DNA from: Wuchereria bancrofti
Lineage: Eukaryota; Nematoda; Chromadorea; Rhabditida; Onchocercidae
NCBI GenBank assembly: GCA_005281725.1
Contig: SSBO01000012.1
Span: 3,730,102 to 3,794,101, forward strand
DNA length: 64,000 bases
Direction of reading: 5' to 3'
Below, in pieces: positions 21,583 through 55,200 of the stretch. The translations under genes and the position numbers were made by a program. The notes beneath the pieces were generated by a model. That model saw only the letters and a program-made list of their open reading frames with translations. It ran no database searches and was not told where the DNA came from. Position 1 is the stretch's first letter. The number at the start of each line of letters is the position of its first letter.

Positions 21583-24500
21583 TTAGATAGATGAGACACT
21601 CTCATTGTCATCAAATTCTCTGAGATCCATTTCTATTGCAGTCGCTTGCAACTGATCTAGTCCTGAAACTAGTTCCAAATAAAGCGGACTATTGAAAACC
21701 TTCAGCAAGAACTGAAAGCCATCCGAGCGATATGCAGCCTGCACGGCAGCCCCACAAGCGACACAACGCTCGAAACGTTTGACGGCTGGGGTCATCTGCA
21801 AACAGTTTTTATTATTGAAGGTGAGAAATTTTTTATATAAACTAAGAACTTCACCACTAAAACCATCGCTAACGGCCTTTTTATAGGTGTTTCACCTGCG
21901 TAAATCTTGAAAGGAAAGATCTGATTTGATGTGGTGTTGCACCAAGAACAGTTGCTGACTCGTCATTTTCTCCAAGACGAGCAGGAGAGCCTCCCATCTT
22001 AGGATGCTGGACAACTGCTGCAAGTAGTTCAACCGCTGCACCAGAAGCAGCTAGAGATATACCTGGTCGACTAACCTGAAAGACAACTTATGGCAAAGTC
22101 AAAGCAAATTCATTCTAGATAATTTTTTTTGGAACACATTGGATAATTAAATTGGGTTTTCAAGTTAGGTTAACTAAAACCCATTTGGTAATTGACCAAA
22201 TTAAGACTTAGTTAATAAATACTTCCTTAAATGGGAAGAATTAATGTAACCAAAGGAAACAATCAAAGTGCTCGCCGTGCATTGTTGGTCCATGGTTCTA
22301 TCAACAGAAGAATTACCAGGTGCGGTCACATCACTACAAAAATAACAACCCAACTGAGAACCAAGAATAGTGTTAAGATCACTTTGTGACTGCTCTTCAC
22401 TGGTTTCACCATCAGAAACACCGTGACGAATTACGGCAAAACAATCGAAACCAAGCGCAACGCTAATTGCCAACTAAAACCATCAGGCATGAACAAAGTA
22501 CCTGGGATTTTTGGATTAGAAACCTTAAAACAAATTCAACACAGCACAGTCAAAAAAATCGGAATAAATAAAATACAAATGGAATCGAAAAGAACAAACT
22601 TTGCATTGGTAAGTTGTTATAAGTGTTGGCAACCACCTTGCTTCTCTACTGTCAAGTAACAGAAAGGTTACATCATGACGCTTCACAAGGTCTTCCAAAC
22701 GTTTCACGACTCCTTCAACTTCTTTCTCCTCTGTAACAAAAGTATAAAAGACAACTGCAGTGAAGTAATGATATTACTTAATTCTTCATATATCACGCAA
22801 CCTCAAAAAATGAACCTTGTTTTGAGACGTTATGACCTGGCATTGGTATTTTCAAACAAATGCCTTCAGCATTTATTAACGGATTTATTTTACGAAGGCC
22901 TTCCGCAGCTGTAACAGCTTTTAATTTCCCTCCATTCGCAGCATCATCGAAAGAAAACAGCGATTGTCTGGAAAAATTATACTGATTCAAATACACCGAT
23001 ATCACTGACTTCGTGGAACTTTGCGAGTGGAAGTAGTAATATGCATAGAGTTAGTTAGTTCTAAGTTTCAATTAAGTATTAACAACTTTTCCATTGAAAT
23101 ATTCCATTAAAAGCAGAGTTTTCTCGAACTTCGATAAGATTAAAACCAAGAAAATAATAGACCTTACGACATTACTGTACGATATACGAGCATTGTCGAC
23201 AAATGTAAAATTTTTAACACCCCAACCAAGAAGTGAACGTGCCACATTACAACCCAGTGTACCAGCACCCAGTATCAAACATTTTAAATTAGAAAAACGT
23301 TGAAGATTGATACTGGGCACCAAACGCCATCGAATCAGGCGCAAATTCAGTTCAGCACTAAAGTCCATTAATCTAAAATGAGAAAAAGTTGTTCAAAGTC
23401 TACCAATCAAACTACAGTCATTATTAAGGGTAATAAAAATTCAACTGTAGGAGGCGAAATTGACTCTCGTATTCTTATGTAAGTGTTCGTTTGCATTTCA
23501 TTTAACATTCAACTTTTTTCAAAATATAGAAAAAGGAAAACAGAAGGAAGACTTAGGACAAAAATGTCAGAAAGAGACGCACGGTGAGTGCGAGTAAACG
23601 AATCACACGTCCAAGTTTAATACAACTTATTGTCATCCAACGTTAGTTAGATGCTTTTACAATTTCTTAATCTCGCTTTCACTACTTTTACAGCAAGAAA
23701 TATATCCAAATACTCGAAGTAGCCAAAAAATTATATTACACTAAGACAAGACATCATCATCAATTTCTAGATTTCTTCTCAAATTTCAAGATAGTTAATA
23801 TGAGTAACGAAATCATAACTTACTTTAACGGATCTAGGCTTCCACGTAGATCGATAAATGCAGGGGAGAGTGAACCTTTTACCCTCTCCCACCCAACTGC
23901 AGCGGTGCTAATAATACCGCTCGCTTCCCAACCTAGATGCATAATGACACTAGGAACACTACCACTTCGATAACACACAAACTTGGCATTCTCCAGATCT
24001 TTTCTGAAGAAAAATGACTTCAGAACACAGGAGATAAAAAATAATTTTGGTTTGCAATACTGAATCAAATCTACATACCGAACATAAGCTATCGCAGCTA
24101 AAAGGTTCCTTAATGGCCATCCAGGAAAAGCTGTGAAGGTAGATGGATCTGCATAAACGACATGGACGTCATTGCTCCACACGAAGGTACTTAAAAGTAT
24201 TGAAGATAAGGGAGTCGGCGTCTTACCGACCAACAAAAACGGTTCATTGTGATGTAATGCAATGAAAACTCGAATCAAAGACGCTAGTTCGGCGGAAAGC
24301 TGTGTGGGATCTGATAACATCCTTACTGACTGTGGGTAAAGAAGTGCGGGAATACAATTCCAGTACCGGAAGGTATATTTTTTCAGATCCTACAATGGAA
24401 TTATGATGATTACCGTGATAGGTTGAGCTATTAACGTGAATATAATCTCAAACATTTCCAAAAATTCGAAAACAGGTGACAAAACACAAAGAAAAAAGTG

Positions 24501-25808
24501 GGAAGCAAACAAAAAAACCGACCGGATACACCGTTAAATAAAATGTATTCAATAAAGACGGTTTTTCAAGCCAATCCAAAGACTCGATGCACTTTTTCAC
24601 CTGAATATATGAATTAACGAAAAGTGACTTAACTGCGAAATCTTATATTTCCAGCATGAAGAAATAACTAAATAAAAGAACTAAAAGAAAAGATTGAACT
24701 ATATGTGTGAAGCGCATTAAGAACAGGTAAAAAGGTCAGTACTTAAAATATCTAAATTGATGAATGAAGTGACTGCCTGGAAAAAAAGTTAAACAAAAAG
24801 CAAAAGTCTGGGATAAAAAAGAAGAAACCTTTTGAGCAGCACTACACAAGATTTGCTTCCTATCAAGATTTTTGAATGTTTCATGAGTATTTACAGCAAG
24901 CACTAATCCATTCACAGGAACAACATTTTTGTTCCACTCAGATTTGACCAAAAATGCATCAAATGATATGGACAACCTCGTATTTGATGTCCCTGGATCT
25001 TCTGTAACATTGATTTATTATCAAATCTAAGCAAACAGAAAACAGATTAATTCCATTCAGGCTTCGAGGAATTAGCGAGAATGATGAAAACTTGTCCCAG
25101 TAGAGATAAGCTTCACCATCTAACAAGTTGTTTCTTAACTTTCAGTAAACTATTGTAGATTTAACACTGTTATATTAACGCTAATCCAACATATGTACTC
25201 CGTTTCATTAACCTTCTTAAATGCAGGGTATTATAGTACAAGTAGCTCTTAAGTGAAAAATTATGCTCCAAATTAGATCACCATTAGAGAATGAATGAAT
25301 TTCAAAACTGGACAGAAAATTGATTTCCAACCTCACTCGTATTCAGCAAAATGTTTAGGATGGTAGCGGTAACAAGGCACAACTTTGGAGATCCCCGTAC
25401 TAAACTATAAGCACTCCTAGATAAATACGACACAAATTAAATCAGTGCTATTATTAAAAACAGATAATATTTCTATGCAAATTTGGCCAGTAATCGCTCT
25501 CATAGGGTAAAGGTCAATGCCACTATGGATAATTTTGTACACAAAAACCACAGCAAGTCAGTAAAAGGTTACCAGAAATCCACCGAGCTCATCGACCAAC
25601 GCTTTTGCAAAAGACAACTGTTTATAAAGATTTTTTTTGAAATAACACTCAAATTCAACCCAAAGAAAAATCTATTACGGTTGCAATATGTAGCAGTGAT
25701 TGAGTGTGGTTGCTCGTCCAACTTCCAGTCATTCAACTTCCGCATGCCCAATTCATCCCAAAACAACGGATCGATGAAAGTTGTGAAGGGAACAAATTTT
25801 ACCGCCAT
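21583..25808 (-). CDS. atg-7: ATG7, E1-like activating enzyme of autophagy
   Basis: ATG7 adenylates ATG8/LC3-type proteins and ATG12 and passes them to ATG3 and ATG10. Eleven exons: 25808-25679, 25001-24829, 24600-24523, 24389-24079, 24003-23824, 23372-23163, 22967-22816, 22730-22600, 22473-22261 (or 22276), 22075-21896, 21795-21583; 656 aa (651 with the alternative donor). The N-terminal domain starts [20 protein letters not shown] and includes [17 protein letters not shown]. The adenylation domain has [20 protein letters not shown] (nucleotide-binding GxGxxG), [15 protein letters not shown] and [15 protein letters not shown], then [13 protein letters not shown] and the catalytic cysteine in DRTMDQQCT. 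The tail has [13 protein letters not shown]. The start is the first ATG before the conserved FVPF block. The donor of exon 9 is ambiguous: a GT site adds ASTLI just after the catalytic CT, while a GC site restores the usual CTVSRPG. Confidence 0.95.
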
Positions 25809-27167
25809 CTTAATCACAATACTTCAATTCGTTTGAGTAATCCCAATTAACAAAAAGACGTTCAACCAATGCGACCCGAATTTGCAGTTTCTCCAACAAA
25901 CAAAATCTCCAAATGAGTTCAATCATTAACAAAAGTATGGGATTTCAACACTAATATGAATCTCACTCCAATACTAATGGTACAGCGCCCTTACACCTAA
26001 TCCTTACATTACACAATAAATTCGTAAAAGTTCTTAAAACATATGCCACACAAGCCATTGGAAATTCCTTGACAAATCATCTTTGAATCCCTTCAATCTC
26101 TATTTATATATTCAATGTAAGGTGAACTGCATCAGACAATTCCGAGGATGGACAACAGTTGAAAAGCTCAATGTTTACTAATTCATTTTATTTATGTTTG
26201 CATGGTTGCAATAAAAAGAATACACTAAATTCGACGAAATAAATCAAAATAAGGAATCCGAAAACAATCAAAGCACACTTGGTAACTAAAAAACAGAATA
26301 ACGTAAAAAATTTTGGAAAAAAAAAACGCGAAAGGCTATAACCAATTAATTTCTGAGCCTCAAGCGCAATTATACATATTTAATGAAGCAAGAAATATCG
26401 AAACAAGATAGAAATATCCAAGAAATTCCTCAGGAAAAAAGATGCAGTGCTCTTCATATGTACAAATATATACACATTAACGTAAATTCATCAGTTGGCT
26501 AACGAAAATTTTTTTTTGTTACCCAGCAGATAACTCGAATGTTTCTACAAAGAATTAATATGTATACAGTGATTTCCTGAGTAACGAAACATATACATAT
26601 ATATATATATATATCGTTTTTCGAAACATATATATATATATATATACCAAGTGTTTTCTATTCAAAATGTGAAACCAGTGCGACAGCAATGGACAAAGAC
26701 GACATGACACTACATCATTTTTCCTCAAATGCAGCGGAAAAAGAAAAACTCAGAAAATCACGGACAGATCAAACATAACAGTAAATAGAAAAGTTGAAAC
26801 TTCAAGATGAAATCAATAAAAATTAGCAAAATTTAGAACATTTGCATAACTAGTAACTGTCTATAAAAATCTGTGACTTTTTCTCGCACCTCAGCAAACT
26901 GATTTGGACATTGATACAAACAAACTAGTATTAAAGTAATTGGCAGCTTCTTGAAAATGTCGAGACAAAACTGAAGGCGCGCCATCTGAAGTTACCTCAA
27001 TCTCTGAGAAGGCAACGAACTGAAGGTATCCCAGTGAAGCTCTAAAGGATTCTGACAACATTTTTGTGCTGGCAGTCATTGCTTCACAATATCAAACACT
27101 GAAAGCAATTCGTGCAAACGAAATGCAGCCAACGAAGCAATAATGAATCTCTAGACAAGAGAAAAAA
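25809..27167. other. Intergenic region between MINDY and ATG7
   Basis: 1.36 kb. Holds the MINDY 3' UTR and ATG7 promoter region plus two (TA)n tracts (26585-26614 and 26622-26646), each preceded by CGAAACATA. A 62-codon minus-strand open frame (27079-26891) has no supporting motif and probably lies in the MINDY 3' UTR. Confidence 0.65.
26585..26646. repeat. Paired (TA)n microsatellites with a repeated CGAAACATA flank
   Basis: Two TA dinucleotide tracts separated by about 10 bp, both introduced by CGAAACATA, suggesting local duplication of one microsatellite. Confidence 0.85.
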
Positions 27168-29978
27168 TTAAAATAAACGAACGTTGTAATTTTTGCTTGG
27201 TCGTATAGCTTGTGTTGACGAAGGTAATACACGTACTCGTTCATGCTGCACATAATGCTCTTCAGCTGATGTACCTGTTTCGTTTATGTGCCTAAAAATA
27301 ATTCCTACAAAAGAAAGGCAAGAAAACAAACAATATATCAAGTAAAGCACATTCAGCAAATTCTAAAATATGGAGCTCACAACCAATCAGAGTGGCAGCT
27401 CCAAGTATCAATTCATTTTAAAAACTTGCAAAACATGAAATTCCAAAACGTATTGTTAGAAACAGATTAAATAATCAATTTAAAAAACGAAAAAAGAAAA
27501 ATGCTTACGTGCTTCGACATTGCATACTTTTTTTTTCGGCTTCTTGTATGGAGAGAGCTAATAAGAAACTAAAAAAGTCCTTTTTAGAAGTGTTGAACTG
27601 AAATAAGTGACAGAAAGGAACAACAAGTTTAAGCTTTAAAGATAATTGCTTGAAGATTTGAAATTCCAGTACTCTATGATCCAAAATTACCTTGATATTA
27701 TAACGGGTTATTTAGTCTAATTTATATTAGCCAAACAAATTTTTAACTCGCCAGCAAATATTATTAAAATTGTTTTAAAAAATTTAAACTTACTCAGCAC
27801 TCTCGTTAGCAAGGATGCTCGATTTATACGATGTGCTAAAAACTGAATTGACGAAGGTAGAATTCCCATCAACACAGTCCAATGTTTCCCACACAACCGC
27901 AGATTCTCCCAGAAATCCCATATCAGTAACTAGAACATACAGTGCATCCTAAAATAGAATATCCAAACAATTTGTGTTAGACACTAAGATGCAGTTCGTG
28001 TTAGTCACTCAGAACTAAAAGCAAACAAATAATGAGGCAAAATAACAGCTAGGAGTTATTGTCGGACGTATGTAATTTCACAGCATATGAATATCCATAA
28101 ACCTTTTGCTTTGCTAATGTTTGAAAATGATTGTTTCGAAAAAGCACAGCGATTTCACCATCGTTAAGATTTGATAGAAGTTCGGCAATTCCCTGTGTTG
28201 TCAATTGAGATGCACTAGAATCTAGGAAATTTCTCAGCATATAATTTTCGGATTCATTGTTTGTACTAACAATTTTCTCCACTATTCGATTGTAACTTAA
28301 TCCATCTACCACTCTCACTGAAAAAAAAATTTTTTTTTTTTTTGAAGCACAATAACAAGCAGCTGTAAAACCTATAAAACATAGTGATAAAAGAGAGCGG
28401 ATGACACTAGACATTTTCTAATAAAAGCAATTATCAAAATTTATTATTCATCATCACGACCTTTTGTAAGCACACTTCACTTATACAAACATGCTTTTCG
28501 CAAACTAATCCTCTAGTTCGTAGCATTAAATAAAAATACTAAAAAGATTGTTAGATACGGATATTGCATAAAACAACAAAGATTGTAACACTTTCTGTAA
28601 TTTATCATCACCAATATAGCATGAAAACAGGATTATTCTAATTCCGAAAAAATATCCAAAAAGAGAAGTAACCCACATAATTCCTGATCAGCTTGGTCAA
28701 TAATCCATCCGTGCACTAGTGGTATATTCAGGATATCAAACAATGCGCATGCTGGAGTGTATTCAAATCTTCTTACTCTGGAAAATATCAGATAACGTGA
28801 ATTTCTGCTATAAATCGTTTAGGAATTCTTGCAAAGGATTCCACCACAAAGACGAAAAGAAGAAATGAAATACACAGAGATGATGACAGACGGTCAAGGA
28901 ATGTTGAGTCACATAGGTAGCAAAAAAATCCCAAAGTAAAAATGTGCAAGGTAAAACTACGCAAGAAAACTGGCACCACACCCAGTGAAATGAATATTCA
29001 CATCGAGGCCCTTAGGCAAAGAAGGTATTAAAGCGAGTACATCTGATACATTCTGTTCATAATTTGGTAGTTCGGCTTCATCGATGTCCTGAAACAAAAC
29101 ATACAGACTCATTTCGTTAATTGACATGATGTCGACACTAAAATGCGAAAGAATTTATGTGCAAAAATTTCGCAAATTCCTTAATGTTCCTAAGTAATTT
29201 ATCACAGTCCATGCGAGATCAAAAAATTCCTCTTTGAAGTGGAAGTACTGCACACAGCAACCTTAATAATTTAATTGCAATTTTTATGTAAAACAGTATA
29301 AAATCACTTTTAAGCGCTAACCTTGGGTTTGAGACGAAGTATACAATCCGCAACGAACTGTAACAATTTCTTTTCACTAACTTCTGTAGAACCACATGGT
29401 AAGGTAATCTGTCCTGTAAATATTTGAAACTGAAGACGGTATTTTATTTCATTTTAAAACAACGAAAGAATGGACTAATTTTCATGCTCTTTCAACCATC
29501 CCATAAAATCCCTGTCTTACTTTTCCTATCTTAATTGCTAAGTCAGGAAACAACTTCAACTGAAATTAGAAAGTAATGAAAATATGACCTCGCAAAAGGA
29601 GCACGTTGATAACAGCTAACAACGGACACGGCCCATTTTCATTTTGCATTACGACCGCGTATTCAACACCCTCTACATCCACCCACTTAATCTGAACTGA
29701 ATATTAATGACACATTTTAATATATAAAATCAAGACCTTCAGGAAACAGGTTTTACACCTTATCATTTTAATACCCAACCCGGACTTTATCCCAAATGTG
29801 TGTTTTAAACTCCCTGCAATATTGTCATACAAAGCTTTCTACTTAATCATTAGCAATACAATCATCCACTAATCCTAAATCGCCACTTTTCTCCAGGAAA
29901 ATTTACATAATAAACACATGATTCGCTTCCAATTGCCTGTTCATCGGCTTCTGAACTATCTTCAATTTTTTCTGCCAT
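27168..29978 (-). CDS. MINDY: MINDY-1/2 (FAM63) type K48-specific deubiquitinase
   Basis: MINDY-1/2 proteins are cysteine proteases that trim K48-linked ubiquitin chains. Nine exons: 29978-29870, 29696-29589, 29413-29322, 29088-28982, 28777-28677, 28317-28103, 27948-27794, 27568-27509, 27291-27168; 356 aa in one frame. The active-site block QNENGPCPLLAVINVL carries the catalytic cysteine and oxyanion glutamine; the catalytic histidine is in RNNHFQTL. Other family blocks: GLDVNIHFTG; FEYTPACALFDILNIPLVHG; LVTDMGFLGESAVVWETL; and near the C terminus ADFLLALSIQEAE, the ubiquitin-binding helix matching DYLIALSLQ. The start is the first ATG upstream of the catalytic exon; an extra upstream 5' exon is possible. 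A signal-peptide-like open frame upstream of 28317 is intron, because the donor at 28677 joins exactly at 28317. Confidence 0.93.
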
Positions 29979-31062
29979 ATTCCGAACATCGGCGATGATA
30001 TCTTTTACTGCGAACGACGACAACCAATACGGGCACAAGAAAACTACACTTCTGAAACTGAAGTCTGCGAGCACGGAAATGAGTATCAAAATACTTCCAA
30101 AAAAAATCCATATGCTAGCGTACTTAACCACACACAGACATTCAGTTAGCAAGCACTAACTTGCAAAAGTGCTGTACCCCACTTACAATTATGAAAACCT
30201 GAAGAATTTCAATGTGATCAGCTGAATTCGCTGGGTGACATTACATATCGATCATAACTTATCACTTCCCCTTGCTTCTGATCTATTGAACTCAGCTTTG
30301 GCTTGAATGCTAAATTTGTAGGACTTAAGAGGATTGCTAAACCACATTTCACTGGAAAAAAAAACAAATTTCAGCGACAGAAACACCACGCTATGTTCTT
30401 GACACCAAATTATGCCAAAAGTAAAAGAGAAAAGCAAAAAGGTAAATTATCCTTTCAAAATTTTATATGCAAATGAATAAATGATATTTAAATTTGTGTG
30501 TAACACTTGCACGCAGCGCAGATTGCTACATAACAAAAAAAAAAAGAGCGCAGAGTCACGGAAATCCACAGAATGAACGAACAATAAACTCCAGAAAAGA
30601 ACACTTCAACTAGGTGTGCTCAGGGTGAAGAAAATTCAAGGTGAAGAAAATATGAAACAGCATAAAAGGTAAAAGGAAGAAAGGAGAATTCATACTACAC
30701 AGTACAGATCATTGACGAAGAATAAAAGTTTTTTTTTTTTTTGCTATACACAGCGCTCGCAGCTATGTTTAGAATGATAGAATAGTGCTGCAAGAAAAGG
30801 GAAGGTGTAGAAATACACTGTTTCAAAAGTTCAGGAAAAGCAATAAAATAAAATGACATCATCATCGAACCAATCTACTTCATTTTGAAAAGTTTTAAAG
30901 GCAAATAAGATTTCTAACATGAAATCTAATGCAAAATTGTTCAATTAATTAATGTAACAGTTAGGATGCCCTTTATTTAGAGAGCGCATGCAGATGCATC
31001 ACCTTACTCAGTAAGGCAACATAACGCATCAACCTGCAACCTCATATATAAGTCCTAATTTA
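29979..31062. other. Intergenic region between UBE2D and MINDY
   Basis: 1.1 kb with the UBE2D 3' UTR and MINDY upstream region. A T-rich acceptor just before ATG at 30347 opens a 31-codon frame (to 30252) that does not join MINDY in phase; it may be an untranslated first exon or spurious. Confidence 0.5.
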
Positions 31063-32377
<1,315 letters not shown>

Positions 32378-33886
32378 TTCAGCTGACAACTTCTGCACGT
32401 CTTCAGCAGCTTCAAACGAAATAACTAAATTTTGAAATGGATAAATAAGTGAGAAAGTGTGAAGTGCAGAGCGGATGATGACCACTTATTTCTACTCTAG
32501 TCACGCTGCTAACTGACCATTTTCGATAAAACAAACGTTTTTCTTCGGGCACGTGTACTAAAACGAGCAATACGATGCAATTTCTAACGGTCCCACCATT
32601 ATTCCTTCTACTAGTCACCGTCCAAATACCCCACAAACATCAACAAAGTATGACACCCAGTGAACAACGGTAGCCTTACAGCACATCTCTGGAATTTTAT
32701 GAAAACCCCCATCCCACCTCCGTTTTTCTACACAATTCACAGCTACTACTCCGTCCGCCTCTACCTTATCCAGTACCCACTGCAAAGTCCCAGTTGTGAC
32801 AATTCATAAAAAAAGCTCCACAGGTGTGCACTAATCACGAACAGCGTGACCTCCCAGAGCAATTTTTTACTTCGCCCTACTTGTCTAACTCGGTCTTTCA
32901 GCTACCCCGTCAGCGGGTTTCCAAGTTTTACGTAGCGTTCAAATATATTGGAGTTCACTGTTACGAGTATGATCATATAAACTGTTCGAAACTCAACTGG
33001 AAAAGACGCGGCTTTCTTGAAAAAATCTGCATACTACCACATGCCACCAATTTATACCCAATATTGGAAAGCAACCTGACAAAAAAGGAATAACGCTGCA
33101 TTGAAGATGAAGAACGACACCTCAGAAATTTATCTTCGAAAAGCTCATCCACCCTCAGCTCCCAATTTCTTATCCTATTCTTCATCTTTATAACTGAATT
33201 TGAACCCAATTTTATTTGAAGACGAAGTGGAGCAGCTAGCAACCAACATCAGAAACAGATACAGTGGAAAAACGATATAGCAGATCTAGGTGCCGTTAAT
33301 ACCACATTATAGTATAAAACAAAATCATATGAGCATGAAGAATTTCTTCAATCTAGAACAGATGCTAACACGAACATACATACATACATACACACACAAC
33401 GCTGTGATATTGCATAAACTAAATGAACCATAAGTGGCCTAGTGTACCTACCCTAAAAACAATACTATATAGTTTATTAAGCTACGCAGCAAAGCACAAA
33501 TTTAAACTAATATGACTAGCATACAATTTTAAAACAAGTATCTCAACTCTCTCTCTCTTCATACTAGTACTAGTATACATTTTGCTTCTAGCTTAACATT
33601 CCGGATACTATTGTGGATATCATCTTGGATGAGCCAGTTATTTGTAACAGTTTTGCAGTCAAATCAGTTTATTATGCAAACGACGTTGGTAAAAAATAGA
33701 AATAAAGGATTCAGCCACAAAGACAAAATTACATCACAACGGATTATAAGACTGAGATCAAAAAGAATATCCTTAAAAAACTGTTACTTATTAACAATTA
33801 TTTTAAATAAGCTGGTAATAATTACAATATGCCAGCAGGAGCAGAGAAACAGAAGGAAGTCCTTTCTTTTTCATATCTCTTCCTTT
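32378..33886. other. Intergenic region between WDFY3 and UBE2D
   Basis: 1.5 kb, with the WDFY3 3' UTR and UBE2D promoter region. Contains a (CATA)n/(CA)n tract near 33372-33398. Open frames of up to 99 codons on both strands show no motif or splice support. Confidence 0.65.
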
Positions 33887-52265
<18,379 letters not shown>

Positions 52266-52275
52266 CCTTCAATGA

Positions 52276-52277
52276 CT
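52276..52277 (-). other. Probable trans-splice acceptor of WDFY3
   Basis: AATATTTCTTGGCAG ends 10 nt before the WDFY3 ATG and no upstream coding exon is evident. Typical position for nematode spliced-leader addition. Confidence 0.6.
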
Positions 52278-55200
52278 GCCAAGAAATATTAGCTTTTTGT
52301 TAGCACACCACTGTTTACAACTGCAGTTCAGTGACTTTTTCACACATAATGAGAAAACTATCATGTTTCCTTTTATGTCTCAATTTGAAGCACTTTTAAT
52401 TCTTGAAAATTCAAACGCAATTCTCATCAGTCTGGATTTTTTCAAGAATATCTACTTGTGAAATAAAAAGGAACGTACTTGTTTAGTGAATTATCCAATT
52501 AGAAGTGTATTGCGTTGCATATTCAAGTGACAGTACAACACCTTCCTTTTGGAACTCAGTAAAAAATCGCTGAACGAATAAATGGTCCAAAAGTGGTTAG
52601 GTTATATGAGACGACCCGTCTTATTCGTCAACATGCCCAAAATATTATTTAACAACCAGGAGGACTGCCTTGAGATTTCCTTACCACTACGATAATAAGA
52701 CAAGCACAAAATGACCTCAGAAATGCACCAGCCTGCGCTTAATCAATGACAAACAAAACGCGGCCTCCCATGAGATTTGCACGTCTGTTAGAGTCACCCT
52801 GATAGAGGAGAATTGGAGGAATTTTGTAGGTTGTAATGCTAACTTTATTTTAGTTCCACACTGCTATTCATCTTACTCATCCTTTCTCCATTCCAAAAAT
52901 ATATATGTTTGATAGATATTTGCGAAATTCCATCTCATCTCAAGCATCAAATGTATTATCGGAGATAATTTAACACGATAAAACGTGCTGAAAAGTTAAC
53001 CTGCTTCCAGTGTCTCAGCATAATAAGTGAAGGCAAAGAAGTCACATAGTCTTAAGTGTGTATATGAATGTTTGCCTTAAAGAAGGCGAAATAAAGGAGC
53101 AACCAACTCAAATAACCTATTATCCAACAATTAACTTACCTCAACTACCACTGCCTACCTTCAGTGGTAACCCTAAACTGTGGAGAGGATTGTGAAGTAG
53201 CTTTGAAGCTGCAGTCCATTTACAAAACATACCAGACATCCAAAAATTAAATTATTTAATTGCATGCCTTTTGCAAATCATTCCCCGATGTATTACTTTG
53301 ATAATTGCAAATCATTTCCCAATATATTACTCATTCGTCATACTTATAGTAAAAAAATAAAAGGTGACGAGAAAGGAAGGACTCCAATAAATCAGAAGTT
53401 TGGATTCCAATAAATAAGTAAAGAGTAAGTTCTGCATTAAATCCCACAGCTGCTTGAAGTATTTATAGCCTTTGGATAGTTACTGAGGCGTCATATGAAA
53501 AATAAGATGAACCATCAGTGACTTTTGTCCCATATCTGATGTTCAAATAGCGTAGGATACATCAGGGTTTGTACTTTACCATAATTTTTAAGGTAAGAAT
53601 TAGCTTTCATGCATGTACCTACAGATGCCTTGTTTTTAGGTTGACTCTCTGGCATTTTCTGGAATTGTTGACTCACATTGTTGGAATTCTTCGGCAGTCA
53701 AAGGTCGCAGGAATTCCAAAAGTCAGAGCAAAGCCTACGTAAACTTCAGAATAACGTTTATTATATTACCACTTACGAATCATCACCACCTGGCTGAACG
53801 GTCAAAAATTTGTTCGCGACGGAAAATTAAGGACAAGAGAAAAAACAAATGAAGTTCTAGAATTGATTCGAACTGCCTATGTCCTACCCTTTGGATCGAA
53901 CTAGGAAAATGATGCTTCTGTTAGGCTAATATTTCGTTCCCAAAATAAAACTTCCGTTGAGAGTAACTGACCACCTTCAGCTCAATTGTCATGCAAATTA
54001 AATGCTATAGTGAGGACATCCTGAGGTTTCCTTGGGAAATCGTTACTTTTAGTTATCTTATTATCAAAAATTGTAAATACTTTTTGATGGCTTAGTTTGT
54101 CCGTCTAATTATTCTTTACTGAATTGTGCCGTCCCTTATCAGTCTTAAGATCTCTATAGGCCTTTTTCTCAACTTTAACCGTTCTTTCAATTTTCCGCTA
54201 AACTTTTCGCTGACTACTAATGATTATTTTATGCTGTCAAATTTGTTCGTGGGGTTATTTGTATTATTAATCTTCTAACTTTTATTTCTATTTCTTTGTA
54301 GACCATCGTTTTAAAAGATTTTCAGATTTACCTCGCTATATTCACAGTTCTGTCTGCTTGAAGTTGCACGAGCAGTGACAGATGCACTCCTAATGGGTTC
54401 CATGATTTTATGCGTCATATAGATCCTTCTGGTTTAAATTTCGACACATATTTCATTCTCTGCTCTATTTGATCCTTAATATCAAAAATGGGATATTACA
54501 TCAGTTAAGAGGCCATACTGCTTTCGATTACTTAGAGTAGGGATTTGTAAAAGCTTTTTTCCAACAAAATTCTGGAAAAGAACTACCGAGAACTAAATCA
54601 CTCAAAAATCATTAAATAAGGTTTAAAAATGTTCCGGCTCTAAGCCATGGGAATATTTTTTCCAAAACAGATGATAGGCAAACTTAAATTCCGATTGTAA
54701 TGCTTCGAACTTAATGAACTTAAATGATTGAAATTTAATAAATCACTTTTCAAAAACCTCTCGCTAAACGAATTAAGCTCCACTGTTCTACAAAAAAGTC
54801 GAAATTGATTCACCTAATATAATAAAGACGGTAGCAAAGTGTATATCGTCATTGCTGCGGTTAAAAATTTCTGGTGCCTGGAGTAGCTGGATCTGCCTGG
54901 ACCTGGTCTCTATCCATTGGATGACAACTGGGCTTTCAGGCTAATATTGCCAATTTCCCATACGTTACCTTTGTATAGTAAATCTCGAGTGGAACACTGA
55001 GCACATACAAGAAAGGACAAATTTTGCAAGCTACTCAAGGTCGTTCACGCTTTTATGAATTCGAACACCGAAACATTCCCAGCTCCTGTTTCTATAAACT
55101 TTATACAACAAAACTTTATTCTAATCGTCATCAGTTGGACAACAGTATCACTTGTTAAACTGTTTCTTTACCCTATGTTATTCATGGGTGGAAGTGCTTA

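Noticed and set aside
26891..27079. 62-codon minus-strand frame after the MINDY stop
   Set aside because: No motif and no splice partner; the MINDY frame already ends at 27168 with an appropriate tail.
28318..28414. Signal-peptide-like start (MSSVIRSLLSLCFIGF) in front of a MINDY exon
   Set aside because: It is intron. The donor at 28677 joins the acceptor at 28317 in phase and continues the conserved MINDY sequence; a secreted MINDY fragment is not supported.
30252..30347. 31-codon minus-strand frame (MWFSNPLKSYKF) behind a strong acceptor, upstream of MINDY
   Set aside because: It ends in a stop and no donor links it in phase to the first MINDY exon. At best it is part of a 5' leader.
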